The notes: a model not told the origin generated them from the letters alone. A stretch of 36,308 nt of DNA from Candidatus Hydrogenedens sp. (GCA_016125095.1 WGMK01000042.1:1-36308); one strand, 5' to 3'. Shown: positions 7,956-15,770, numbered from the stretch's first letter. A program made the numbers and translations.

Positions 7956-8327
7956 CATCTCTTGCTCCGTGGGCGCGTTCGCGCGGCGCTTGCGGCGCTG
8001 TTTCTGCTTGCGGATTTTTTCGGCCTTCAACTGCTCCGGGGTGAGCGCGCCGGAGGTCTTCGCGTCTTTGGCCTCCAACAGTTCGCACAGGCGCCGGCGG
8101 GCATAAAAACGGTTGAGACTCTGCGAACGGGCCTGCTGCATTTTCACCTCGAGGCCGGTGGGCCGGTGCTTGAGGTAGACGCATGAGGCCGTCTTGTTCA
8201 CCTTCTGGCCGCCGGGTCCGCCTCCACGCACGAAGGACTCGTCGCAGTCGGACTCGGCCAGGCCGCATGCCGCCATGCGCTCGAACAGCTCCGCTTCTTT
8301 CTTGTCGGTTACGCCGAATCGGGACAT
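7926..8327 (-). CDS. GGQ-domain peptide chain release factor-like protein (ribosome rescue type)
   Basis: This 133-residue protein consists of a single RF-1 catalytic domain with the peptidyl-tRNA hydrolysis motif G39-G40-Q41 in RGGGPGGQKVNKT. The conserved QQARSQSLNRF helix and a strongly basic tail (about 101-116, KAEKIRKQKQRRKRR) follow. It lacks the codon-recognition domains of RF1/RF2. This architecture matches ArfB/YaeJ and mitochondrial C12orf65-like factors, which free stalled ribosomes. The basic tail would enter the empty mRNA channel, as established for ArfB. The ATG is preceded by AGGA. The last nine codons (HHRGTEDTE) and the stop are encoded by the adjacent palindromic repeat, so the original C-terminus was probably different. 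Confidence 0.85.
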   Translation of the reverse strand: MSRFGVTDKKEAELFERMAACGLAESDCDESFVRGGGPGGQKVNKTASCVYLKHRPTGLEVKMQQARSQSLNRFYARRRLCELLEAKDAKTSGALTPEQLKAEKIRKQKQRRKRRANAPTEQEMHHRGTEDTE

Positions 8328-8390
8328 CGCTCTTTCCTGCCAGGTTGCCGCGGCCGCCAGTATGCGCGCGGACGGGGCGGGTCTGCTACC

Positions 8391-9392
8391 ATGCGCGCCA
8401 TGCATACGGCCAACTCCACGACTCCGCGCGCCTGGTGGGCCGCCGCGCTCGCCGCGGCGGTGCTGTTGAGCCTGATCTCCGGGTTCAATCAGGTGAAGGC
8501 AATGGGGCTGAGCTGGCAGGAAGAGCACTACACGGCGCGGCTCGAGGCGGTGGCGGCGGGCGAAGCGGGCAGCCCCTGGCAGTACCGCGTGCTTTCGGAC
8601 GGCCTGACGCTGGCGGCCATCCACGCGGCCGAAGCTGCAGGGGTGCAACGCGCGGCAGGCGTGACGATGGTGGCCATCCGCATCGCCCAGAACATCGCGC
8701 TGTTCTTGCTGCTCTTCGGCTACCTGAGCGCGGCGGGCGTGTCGGCCTATGCGGCACTGTTGGGCATGATGGCGCTGGCGTGGATCATGACGCTGACGAA
8801 CTATAACAGCGACCTGGCCGTCAACACCTATACCGAGATCGTGCTGTATCTTGCGGCCGGCTGGTGCGTGCTGCTGCGCTGGTCGTGGCCCATCCTGCCG
8901 ATGACCGTGATTGCGGCGCTGAACCGGGAAACTTCGGGATTGATTCCGCTCATGCTGCTGGCGTCGGCTTATGGCTGGACGGACCCACGCGAGCGGGTGG
9001 CAGGCTTGCGCATCGGCGCGGCGGCGCTTGCGGCCTATGGCGTCGTCTTTTGCGGGCTGCGGCTCTGGTTCGGCTCGCGCGGCTGGGAAGTGCACCCTTC
9101 GGGCGCGGTGCAGGGCTGGGCGCTGCTGCGCTACAACCTGACTTTCGACCGGAGCTGGGGGCATCTCGCCGGTACGTTTTCGCTACTGCCGCTGCTGGCG
9201 GTCTTCGGTTGGCGCGGTGCCCCTTCGGCGCTCAAGGCCTTTACCCTCGTCGTGCTGCCTGTGTGGATACCGGTGCACCTGCTGTTCAGCGCCGTGGCGG
9301 AGACCCGGCTGTTTCTCGTGCCGCTGGTGGTGGTCGTGCTGCCGCTGGCGATGCTGGCCGTGCAGCGCATGCCAGAGGCGGAGACGGCATGA
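8391..9392 (+). CDS. Polytopic membrane protein, paralogue 1 (unknown function)
   Basis: This 333-residue protein has about eight hydrophobic segments. It shares four motifs with the next gene: SPWQYR (about 59-64), NTYTEI, NRETSG and ETRLF. The layout is a first membrane helix, an extracytoplasmic loop with acidic residues (WQEEHYT), then QYR and many helices, which resembles GT-C-type glycosyltransferases and related polyprenyl-sugar enzymes. No named family is recognised. A second ATG at 8400 is also possible; no strong ribosome site marks either. The stop overlaps the start of the next gene (ATGA at 9389), so the two are translationally coupled. Confidence 0.75.
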   Translation: MRAMHTANSTTPRAWWAAALAAAVLLSLISGFNQVKAMGLSWQEEHYTARLEAVAAGEAGSPWQYRVLSDGLTLAAIHAAEAAGVQRAAGVTMVAIRIAQNIALFLLLFGYLSAAGVSAYAALLGMMALAWIMTLTNYNSDLAVNTYTEIVLYLAAGWCVLLRWSWPILPMTVIAALNRETSGLIPLMLLASAYGWTDPRERVAGLRIGAAALAAYGVVFCGLRLWFGSRGWEVHPSGAVQGWALLRYNLTFDRSWGHLAGTFSLLPLLAVFGWRGAPSALKAFTLVVLPVWIPVHLLFSAVAETRLFLVPLVVVVLPLAMLAVQRMPEAETA

Positions 9393-10468
9393 CGCAGCCA
9401 AGCCTAGAGTGTGGCTCGCGGGTACGCTCGCCCTACCGGAGTGGTCGGGAGATTTTCTTCATCACCTTGGGGTGCGCGGTGTTTCTGACCTTGTTCACCG
9501 TGTGGTATCAGGTGAAGCTGATGGGGCTGGAGTGGTATGAGCAGGTGCAGTGGGAACGCACGCTGCGGGTCATGCGCGGCGAGAGCGGCACCCCCTGGCA
9601 ATACCGTCTGTTCACCGAAAGCTGCGTGTACGGCACCGTGCGTCTGTTCGAGTGGCTCGGACTGTCCCGGCCCGTGGGCATGGCCTTTCTGACCATTCGT
9701 CTCGTGCAGAACACGGTCGCGTTTTCGCTGGCGACGCTCTTCTACCGACGGCTGGGCCTGACACTCGAACAGGCGCTGCTGGGCGCCGCGTTTATCGCGT
9801 GGGGCATGTGCCACGGCCTGTACGACGGCGACTTCACGTTCAACACCTACACCGACATTAGCCTGTTTCTGACCGCGGGGCTGCTGATACTCGCGCGGCG
9901 GCCGCGATGGCTGCTGCTGCTCATGCTGATTGCCCCGTTTAACCGCGAGACCAGCGGCTGTATCCCCTTCATGCTGCTGTTCGCCGAGATGGCCCGGCAC
10001 CGCACATGGCGCGTGGACCGAGATACCTGGGTGATCTTCGCGGTCACGCTGGCGATGTGGATATCGATCGTAGGCGGGCTCCGGCTGGTTTACGGCATCT
10101 TGCCCTATATCGTGCCGACGGCCGGGGTGAAGCCGATCCTGCCGCTGCTGTTGTTCAATCTGACCTGGTGGCGTACGTGGGTGTTCTTGTTCGCGACGCT
10201 CGGGCTGCTGCCCCTGATGGCGGTCGCTTCGTGGAAGCGCTGGCCGCCGGAACTGCTGGGTTTCTTCTTCGCCATCGCGCCGATCTGGTTTCCGCTGCAC
10301 TTCTCGCTGGCGCATGCGCCCGAGACCCGGCTGTTCTTCGTGCCGCAGATCGTGTTGTTCGTGCCGGGCGCGCTGCTCGGCCTGCAGTACTACGGCGTGC
10401 CGGTGGCGGGCTTGCCCATGGCCCGGCCCGCGAAAGATTCGACCGTCGGCCAGAGTGAATCGTCGTAG
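9389..10468 (+). CDS. Polytopic membrane protein, paralogue 2 (unknown function)
   Basis: This 359-residue protein has about nine hydrophobic segments and is clearly paralogous to the gene before it. It keeps TPWQYR, NTYTDI, NRETSG and APETRLFFVP at matching spacings, so the pair arose by tandem duplication. The first 25 residues are unlike paralogue 1: codons at 9413-9437 are an exact 25-bp copy of a dispersed repeat found at 36120-36144. This suggests the N-terminus was altered by repeat insertion. The start overlaps the upstream stop. The 3' end overlaps the convergent glycosyltransferase gene by 79 bp, and the last ~25 residues look disordered. Function is unknown; a role in cell-surface glycan assembly would fit the neighbour but is not demonstrated. 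Confidence 0.75.
   Translation: MTQPSLECGSRVRSPYRSGREIFFITLGCAVFLTLFTVWYQVKLMGLEWYEQVQWERTLRVMRGESGTPWQYRLFTESCVYGTVRLFEWLGLSRPVGMAFLTIRLVQNTVAFSLATLFYRRLGLTLEQALLGAAFIAWGMCHGLYDGDFTFNTYTDISLFLTAGLLILARRPRWLLLLMLIAPFNRETSGCIPFMLLFAEMARHRTWRVDRDTWVIFAVTLAMWISIVGGLRLVYGILPYIVPTAGVKPILPLLLFNLTWWRTWVFLFATLGLLPLMAVASWKRWPPELLGFFFAIAPIWFPLHFSLAHAPETRLFFVPQIVLFVPGALLGLQYYGVPVAGLPMARPAKDSTVGQSESS
9413..9437 (+). repeat. 25-bp dispersed repeat copy inside a coding start
   Basis: This is identical over 25 bp to 36120-36144, which is the first module of the longer repeat at the right end of the window. It is translated in frame as part of the N-terminus of the second membrane paralogue (GSRVRSPY). Confidence 0.85.
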
Positions 10469-12117
10469 GGCGCGTCGCCCTCGTGGTTCTTCTTGTAGAT
10501 GCGGAACCGCGTGTCGATATTCCGGTCGAGCCAGCGGATCTCTTTCGCTTTCTCCGGGTCCACTTGAAACACCGCCTCGACGTGGTAGTGTTCGCGGAAC
10601 CATTCGGGGTCCTGAAACCAGAACAGGATTTCCATGTCGCGCAGGAAGAGATACTCCGGCTGCAGGCCCTTGAGCATGCCTTCCAGGTTGCGGTCCTCGG
10701 GATGTTCTTTGCTCCAGGCCACGACGGTGCGGCTGGCGAGACCGGGCCAGTCGTAGACATTGCCGCGCGAGTAATAGGAGATATAACCCAGCGGCTCGCA
10801 GCCGACCGCCTCGTCTTCCTTCATGTGTTCGCGCAGCCATAGACCCGCAGGCTTCCGCACATCGTTCTCCACGTATTGCTGTATCTGGCGCTCGGTCCAG
10901 AAGGTAACCGGCAGCACGGCCGCGAATACGCCCAGGTAGGCCGCCGCAAACGCCGCGAGCAGACCATTACGGAAGGTGGCCCCCGGTATCAGGCGCGCGG
11001 CAGTGTGGAGTCCCCACACACTGAGCAGCAACAGGGTGGCGATGTAGGGCACCTTGTACCAGCCGAAGACGACCGGGACGAGGTAGACGTAATAGAGGCT
11101 GTACGCCACCACGCAGGCCGCCAGCGGCCACAGGGTCCACTTGCGTCCGAGCACGATGGCGAGCGTACCCAGCACCGCAAAGGCAAACATGAAATTCGCT
11201 ATCGGACTTTCGGGGGTATTGCTGAAAAAGATATGCAGCCCGGCACCGTGCCCCGCGAACGTGGGCCCGAGCAGGAGGTGAATCTGCTCGGCCATCATCA
11301 TCCAGGTGTGGCGCTTGATGGTGAAGAAGTCGATGGTATCGGCCTTCTCCCACCACTGCGGATAGCCAAGCCCCTTGGCGACGATAGTGTTGGGCAGCGG
11401 CGAGCCGTATTCCCAGAAGCAGAAGGCAATCCACGGCAAGTAGACCGCCAATGCGATGCCGACCACCTTGGGCAGATCGCGCGGCGACCGGAAGAGTCCG
11501 TACACCCCGGCGATCGCGGTCCAGAAAGCATAATCAGGGCGGGCCAGCATGCACAGGCCGAGGCTCAGCCCGAGGGCCGCCGGTCGCCAGGCGATGGCGT
11601 AGTAAATCGACATGAGCAGAATGAGTGTGGCGAGCTGGGTTTCCATGCCGGCCATGCCCCAGAGAATCTGCTGGTGCTCAATGGCGACGTAGCCCATCGC
11701 CAGCACCGCCAGCGGGCCGGCCAGCCGGACGGAAGGATGCACCGCGATGGCGAGCACATAGATCACGGTAAGCGCGGCGGCGGGGATGGAGACCAGCTTG
11801 ATGAAATCGACGCCAAAGCCGACGTGCATCAGATCGCCCAGGAGCGGCACGAGCACGCTGAGGGGACTGGTAAAACCGTGGAGCGGCGGCTCTCCCGGAC
11901 GCACGTGCGTAAGCCCGAAGCCCTGCGCGAAGTTTTCCGCATGCAGGCAGGTGATCAGCGCGTCTTCCCAATAGCGCTGCGTGACCACCCAGAACACAAC
12001 GCGGAGCACCATCGCCAGCACCGCGAGCCCGAAGCCCCAGCGCACCACGGCACGGTTCTCTGGAGCGCTCAGGCCTTCGAGTCCCAGTCGCTTTTCCAGC
12101 AGTTCTGCCAGGCGCAT
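10390..12117 (-). CDS. GT-C-type polytopic glycosyltransferase-like membrane protein
   Basis: This 575-residue protein has roughly ten to eleven membrane helices followed by a soluble C-terminal region of about 170 residues. The first extracytoplasmic loop holds an acidic pair in YWEDALI, followed by ENFAQGFGL and GFTSPLSVL. This pattern resembles the catalytic loop of AftB-like and other GT-C enzymes that use polyprenyl-phosphate sugars. The C-terminal part (GYISYYSRGNVYDWPGL) is also typical of this superfamily. ATG 12117 is supported by GGAG 7 nt upstream. Donor and acceptor are unknown. The C-terminal 25 codons overlap the convergent gene. Confidence 0.78.
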   Translation of the reverse strand: MRLAELLEKRLGLEGLSAPENRAVVRWGFGLAVLAMVLRVVFWVVTQRYWEDALITCLHAENFAQGFGLTHVRPGEPPLHGFTSPLSVLVPLLGDLMHVGFGVDFIKLVSIPAAALTVIYVLAIAVHPSVRLAGPLAVLAMGYVAIEHQQILWGMAGMETQLATLILLMSIYYAIAWRPAALGLSLGLCMLARPDYAFWTAIAGVYGLFRSPRDLPKVVGIALAVYLPWIAFCFWEYGSPLPNTIVAKGLGYPQWWEKADTIDFFTIKRHTWMMMAEQIHLLLGPTFAGHGAGLHIFFSNTPESPIANFMFAFAVLGTLAIVLGRKWTLWPLAACVVAYSLYYVYLVPVVFGWYKVPYIATLLLLSVWGLHTAARLIPGATFRNGLLAAFAAAYLGVFAAVLPVTFWTERQIQQYVENDVRKPAGLWLREHMKEDEAVGCEPLGYISYYSRGNVYDWPGLASRTVVAWSKEHPEDRNLEGMLKGLQPEYLFLRDMEILFWFQDPEWFREHYHVEAVFQVDPEKAKEIRWLDRNIDTRFRIYKKNHEGDAPYDDSLWPTVESFAGRAMGKPATGTP

Positions 12118-12146
12118 GCAGTGGCTCCGATTTGGGTGGTCAAGCG

Positions 12147-12155
12147 AATATAGCA
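12147..12155 (-). promoter_or_regulatory. Extended -10 element for the glycosyltransferase gene
   Basis: On the minus strand TGCTATATT fits the extended -10 pattern TGnTATAAT with five of six core matches. The expected start near 12140 leaves a leader of about 23 nt containing the GGAG ribosome site. No good -35 box is seen, as is usual for extended -10 promoters. Confidence 0.4.
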
Positions 12156-12190
12156 GGGCGGACGCCGATACGCCAGCAACTGGCAAAGAA

Positions 12191-12205
12191 TTGACGCTCG
12201 GTCAA
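12191..12205 (+). promoter_or_regulatory. Inverted repeat upstream of the toxin-antitoxin pair
   Basis: TTGAC-GCTCG-GTCAA is a perfect 5-bp inverted repeat 22 nt before the PIN toxin ATG. Its left half is also the best -35 candidate (TTGACG); a convincing -10 box is lacking. Toxin-antitoxin complexes commonly repress their own operon through such sites, so this is a candidate operator. Confidence 0.4.
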
Positions 12206-12226
12206 GACAAAACGTAGTCTCCGTGC

Positions 12227-12694
12227 ATGAAGAATCCACCATGGGTCTACGTAGATACCTCCGTTTTCGGCGGCGTTTTCGACGATGAATTCGCTGAGGC
12301 TTCAAGGGCATTTTTCGAGCAGGCCGTTAGCGGTTCGCTCAGAATCGCCGTTTCGCCGCTTTCGATGGACGAACTGGATGGCGCTCCGCAGCAGATTCGG
12401 TCCTATTTTGACAATCTCGCGGATTTCGTTAGTCCTTTGGAAATCGATGCCAGCGCCTATGATTTGCAGCAGGCTTACCTGAATGCAGGGGTTGTTAGCC
12501 CGAAATGGGAAATTGACGCGCTTCATGTCGCTATCGCCTCGGTAAATTCGTGTAACGCCATCGTAAGCTGGAACTTTAAGCATATCGTCAATTTTCGTCG
12601 GATTCCGTTGTATAATGAAGTTAACTTGGAACGGGGCTATAAGCTAATCGCGATTCATAGCCCAGCGGAGTTTGTTGCTGATGGAGAAGATTAA
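12227..12694 (+). CDS. PIN-domain ribonuclease toxin (VapC-like)
   Basis: This 155-residue PIN protein has acidic metal-site residues D10 in VYVDTSVF, E49 in SMDELDG and D97 in EIDALHVAIA. SWNFKHI at 114-120 contributes the fourth position through N116. PIN toxins of type II systems cut RNA (often tRNA or rRNA) when freed from their antitoxin. The gene comes before its partner, the reverse of classical vapBC order, and overlaps it by 14 bp. Its GC content is visibly lower than the neighbours', and both flanking genes are chromosomal-type, which fits horizontal acquisition. RNA target is unknown. Confidence 0.83.
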   Translation: MKNPPWVYVDTSVFGGVFDDEFAEASRAFFEQAVSGSLRIAVSPLSMDELDGAPQQIRSYFDNLADFVSPLEIDASAYDLQQAYLNAGVVSPKWEIDALHVAIASVNSCNAIVSWNFKHIVNFRRIPLYNEVNLERGYKLIAIHSPAEFVADGED

Positions 12695-12869
12695 GAAAGA
12701 CTTCGACTGCATTGCATTGAAGCGTGCGGCTGCGCTCAGACTTCACGAGGCGACCAAGAACATGAGCCGGGATGAGGTTCTGCGTTTTTGGCAGGAGAGG
12801 AACGCGGCATTTAGACAGAAGTATCCGAAAATGCGCGTACAGCACCAGGACTCGCCTCCGAACCCGTAG
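12681..12869 (+). CDS. Putative antitoxin partner of the PIN toxin
   Basis: This 62-residue, charged, helical protein contains KKDFDCIALKRAAALRLHEA and a central MSRDEVLRFWQERNAAF. The pattern of a short (K/D)FD(C/S)-x-x-(M/L)-(K/R) start followed by an EE(L/V)xx(F/Y)W helix is typical of small proteins encoded just downstream of this PIN subgroup. No separate DNA-binding fold is obvious. ATG 12681 is preferred over the upstream ATG at 12672, since CGGAG lies at 12666-12670. It is translationally coupled to the toxin. A TATAAT hexamer at 12611-12616 within the toxin gene might provide extra antitoxin transcription. Confidence 0.65.
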   Translation: MEKIKKDFDCIALKRAAALRLHEATKNMSRDEVLRFWQERNAAFRQKYPKMRVQHQDSPPNP

Positions 12870-12914
12870 GTCACCTTGCCAGCGGACGGCGCGCCGCGCT
12901 ACCGTACGCGCCGC

Positions 12915-14117
12915 ATGAACCGCGCCCGCCTGCATCCTCAAGCCCCGCTCGCCATCGCGTTGAACGCCCTGTTCCACGTGGCCGATGCCCTGTGTTCGGT
13001 CTTTGTCGGGGCGTTTCTCTACCGGCTCTCGCACGATTTCGAGCTGATCATGTGGCACTATCTGATCCTCTATGGCTCGGCTCCCTTCGTGTTTATCGCG
13101 GCCGGGTGGTATTCGCAGCGCTTCGATCGCACGCACGTATTCCGGGCCGGGCTGCTGCTGCACGCGGTGTACTACGCCTGCTTTCTGGTGCTCCAAGACC
13201 GCGCGCCCGACTATGCCATTCCACTGGGGCTGCTGCTGGGTATCGCGGCGGGCATCTTCTGGGCGGGCAACAACACTTTCTCCTTCGACGTCGCCTCGCA
13301 CGGCGACCGCGATTATTACTTCGGATGGCTGACCGCGACGACCAATGCCGCGCGGCTGGCGGCGCCGCTGCTGGCTCCGGTCATTATCGGGCTGGCGCCG
13401 GGGAAGCTGCTGGGCTATCTGCTGCTGTTCGGATTGGCGCTGGTGGTGTACCTCGCCGCGTTCGCCTTGAGTTTCCGCGTGCATGCCGACAGCGAATCCC
13501 GGCCTTTCCACATCCGCCGGGCGCTGTTTCCGGGCCCTGACCAGCGCGACTGGCGGCTGATCATGCTGGCGTCCATTACCCTGGCCGGCTCGTTCAGCAT
13601 CTTCCCGTTCCTGCTCGGACTCATCATGTTCATGAGTACCGACAGCGAAACGCTGACGGGTGGCTATGGCGCCTTCCAGGCCCTGGTTTCCATTGTTGTA
13701 TCGTACCTCGCAGGTTCCTATATCGTGCCGCGCACACGCAAGCGCTCCATGCGGATAGCCGTGCTCGCACTGCTCGCCGCCGGAAGCTTGATTCTCTGGC
13801 GCTTCGATCTTTGGATCCTGGTGCTGTTCGGCGCGCTGCGGAGCGCGGCCATGCCGCTTTTCACCATCCCGCACCAGAGCATCCGCTACGAGATTATCGC
13901 CAAGAGCGTGCAATACCCCTGGCAGCGCATCGAATACCTGTGCGCGTGGGAGGCGCCGCTGGCGCTGGGGCGCGTCATCATGCTCGGCGCACTCATCGCG
14001 CTGTCGAGCTATCTCGACGCGTACGGCCTGCGTATCGCACTCTTTCTGCTGTGCGCCATGCGCGTGTTCACTTACCTGCTGGTCGTACGCACCAGTGTCG
14101 TCCGTGAAGCGCAGTAG
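12915..14117 (+). CDS. Major facilitator superfamily transporter
   Basis: This 400-residue protein has about twelve hydrophobic segments in two halves separated by a charged cytoplasmic region (about 185-210, HADSESRPFHIRR). The loop after the second helix has GWYSQRFDRTHVFRAG, comparable to the MFS GxxxDRxGRR motif. WAGNNTFSFDVAS lies in the fourth helix region. The family resembles YQGE-type putative transporters; the substrate is unknown. ATG 12915 gives a normal MFS N-terminus but lacks a clear ribosome site; a TTG at 12876 would add 13 residues. It follows the antitoxin gene by 45 bp and converges with the SDR gene. Confidence 0.8.
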   Translation: MNRARLHPQAPLAIALNALFHVADALCSVFVGAFLYRLSHDFELIMWHYLILYGSAPFVFIAAGWYSQRFDRTHVFRAGLLLHAVYYACFLVLQDRAPDYAIPLGLLLGIAAGIFWAGNNTFSFDVASHGDRDYYFGWLTATTNAARLAAPLLAPVIIGLAPGKLLGYLLLFGLALVVYLAAFALSFRVHADSESRPFHIRRALFPGPDQRDWRLIMLASITLAGSFSIFPFLLGLIMFMSTDSETLTGGYGAFQALVSIVVSYLAGSYIVPRTRKRSMRIAVLALLAAGSLILWRFDLWILVLFGALRSAAMPLFTIPHQSIRYEIIAKSVQYPWQRIEYLCAWEAPLALGRVIMLGALIALSSYLDAYGLRIALFLLCAMRVFTYLLVVRTSVVREAQ

Positions 14118-14126
14118 CGATCCCGC

Positions 14127-14873
14127 TCAGCCTTCGCCCGCTTCCGACTCGATTACGTTCTTGGCGAAGCTTGCATAGGCGCCGCCAAGCTGCTTGGCCA
14201 TCGTGTCCGGAAATACATGGAACGCGCCCGTGCGGAAGGCCTCGATGATTGCATCGCCCACGAGCGACGCCGGTTCGGCAATGGCCGATAGTCCGGCATC
14301 GTCGCCCATCTGCGTGGCGATAGGCCCCGGATGCACGCTGAAGACCTCGGTGCCCTGATCCGCCAGCTGCGCCTTCAGGGCCTGGGTAATCGAATAGGCA
14401 GCCGCCTTCGAGGCGCAGTACGTTGAAAACGCCGGGAAGCACTTCATCGACACCACGGAGTTGATCTGCACAAACGCCCCGCCGCCATTGGCCTTGAGCA
14501 CCGGCGCGAAGGCCTGCGCCGTACGAATGAGCCCGTACACGTTGGTGTCCAGTTCGAACGACAGGGCCTCAAGCGCGCCGGAAGACAGCGGCGTGGCGCT
14601 CTTCAGCACCCCGCCGTTGTTGATGACGATCTCCACATCGGAAGCGGTGGCGGCAGCCTGTGCGATCGACTCCGCGTTTTGAAGATCATAGGCAATCGGC
14701 ACCACCTTGTCGCCGTGTTTCTCCACAAGATGCGCCGCGGAATCGGGATTCCGGACGGCGGCGTAGACCTTCGCTGCCCCGGCCGCCAGCAACGACTCGG
14801 TAATGGCCTCGCCGATGCCGCGGTTGGCGCCGGTCACCAGGGCAATCTTTCCGGAGGGATCGAACGGAATCAT
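14127..14873 (-). CDS. Classical short-chain dehydrogenase/reductase
   Basis: This 248-residue SDR has the NAD(P)-binding TGANRGIG at 14-21 and INNGG (84-88) in place of the usual NNAG. The catalytic residues are S139, Y152 and K156 (YCASK). The size matches classical SDRs, and VHPGPIATQM matches the PG motif that closes over the cofactor. The reaction is an NAD(P)-dependent alcohol/ketone oxidoreduction of unknown substrate. ATG 14873 is fixed by AAGGAG 6 nt upstream; the longer open frame has no such site. It lies 129 bp downstream of the ribbon-helix-helix-like gene on the same strand. Confidence 0.87.
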   Translation of the reverse strand: MIPFDPSGKIALVTGANRGIGEAITESLLAAGAAKVYAAVRNPDSAAHLVEKHGDKVVPIAYDLQNAESIAQAAATASDVEIVINNGGVLKSATPLSSGALEALSFELDTNVYGLIRTAQAFAPVLKANGGGAFVQINSVVSMKCFPAFSTYCASKAAAYSITQALKAQLADQGTEVFSVHPGPIATQMGDDAGLSAIAEPASLVGDAIIEAFRTGAFHVFPDTMAKQLGGAYASFAKNVIESEAGEG

Positions 14874-15002
14874 GGGGTACTCCTTCTCGCGCAAAAGGCG
14901 GGTGTTGATTTGTCGAAGTTCAAGCGGCGATGGAGTGTATACCGGCCGCTGGATGGAGAAACGATACGAAGGCCGCAAAGATTCTCGGATCCGAATGCGG
15001 AG

Positions 15003-15488
15003 TTACGACTCCTCCCCCGGGTACATCGGCAGCAGGGAAAGCTGTGCAGTGAGCACCTCAATAATGAGGTCGGCGCGCGACTTCTTCTCGGCCCGCGCCG
15101 CCAGGGATATCGCCTGATACAGATCGGTCGGCAGGGTCAGCGTCAGCTTTGTATGCTCGAAGCCCCCGCCCGGCGGGTCGGCCAGGCCGTCCTCGTCATC
15201 CCGCTTCTCGGCCTTGAACAGTTCCGGCTGTTCCGGCTCGTGCACGGGCACTTCGTCGAGGTCGTCGCCCGGAAACACCCGCTCCAGAATTTCCCGGTTG
15301 GTCAGCCCCTCGGCGATGGCGGCCAGCACCTTGCCGCGGCCCCCGAGCGCCTTCAGGTGCCGGGCCACGCCGGCGCCGGTCAGCGCGAATCCGGACTGAT
15401 GAATGAAGGACAGCGCCTCGTCCCCCTCGAGTCCGAGACGGACGGCTTCCACCACCCGCTCCTGTTTCAGCCGGCTGGTCCGCGCCAT
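15003..15488 (-). CDS. Hypothetical protein with ribbon-helix-helix-like C-terminus
   Basis: This 161-residue protein has two parts. The N-terminal helical part (about 1-80; QERVVEAVRLGLEGDEALSF and GLTNREILERVFPG) looks like a small helix-turn-helix or LuxR-type helix pair. An acidic linker follows. The C-terminal part (about 118-155) has KLTLTLPTDLYQAISLAAR, a beta strand followed by helices as in CopG/MetJ DNA-binding proteins. It could be a DNA-binding regulator or partitioning-type protein; no family is recognised. AGAGGA 5 nt before ATG 15488 sets the start, and a good promoter lies upstream. Confidence 0.65.
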   Translation of the reverse strand: MARTSRLKQERVVEAVRLGLEGDEALSFIHQSGFALTGAGVARHLKALGGRGKVLAAIAEGLTNREILERVFPGDDLDEVPVHEPEQPELFKAEKRDDEDGLADPPGGGFEHTKLTLTLPTDLYQAISLAARAEKKSRADLIIEVLTAQLSLLPMYPGEES

Positions 15489-15545
15489 AAAATTCCTCTT
15501 TCCGGTTTGAGCCTGTCGTGCTACAATACGGTCAGGAACAAGGTC

Positions 15546-15574
15546 AGTATAGGCGAGAACATCCGGAGCCGCAA
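15546..15574 (-). promoter_or_regulatory. Promoter of the ribbon-helix-helix-like gene
   Basis: On the minus strand TTGCGG (15574-15569) and TATACT (15551-15546) are separated by 17 nt. TATACT matches the -10 consensus at five of six positions. The start would fall near 15539, giving a leader of about 50 nt. Confidence 0.6.
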
Positions 15575-15633
15575 TGGCCCGGTTCAGGAGCGTAGCCGCA
15601 GCCAACTTCGCAGGGTATGCTGAAAGACTCGAG

Positions 15634-15693
15634 ACGGCCGTCCCGGCCGTACTGCTCTCTCTGGGGAATCCCCACCCTCACTGCGCGCGCAGT
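15634..15693. repeat. Cluster of short hairpins in the hpf upstream region
   Basis: The 348-bp gap between the divergent genes at 15488 and 15837 holds several perfect hairpins before the hpf promoter. ACGGCCG/CGGCCGT lies at 15634-15650 with a 3-nt loop, GGGGAATCCCC at 15663-15673, and the 14-bp palindrome ACTGCGCGCGCAGT at 15680-15693. None has a T-tract. They may be a degenerate repeat element or protein sites. Confidence 0.5.
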
Positions 15694-15740
15694 CCCCCTC
15701 TAACTGCAATGACGCCAATGCATTAACGAAATTCAGCGCA

Positions 15741-15770
15741 TTGACAGTCCCGTTCACCGAATGATAGCAT
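15741..15770 (+). promoter_or_regulatory. Promoter of hpf and probably the downstream gene block
   Basis: A perfect TTGACA at 15741-15746 is followed after 18 nt by TAGCAT at 15765-15770. The expected start near 15777 gives a leader of about 60 nt. The same TTGACA/TAGC-T combination occurs before the copper/heme fusion gene. No equally good promoter is seen in the short gaps of the following genes. Confidence 0.55.

Noticed and set aside
10876..12153. 425-codon open frame antisense to the glycosyltransferase gene
   Set aside because: Charged, repetitive composition without motifs; the membrane protein on the other strand is convincing.
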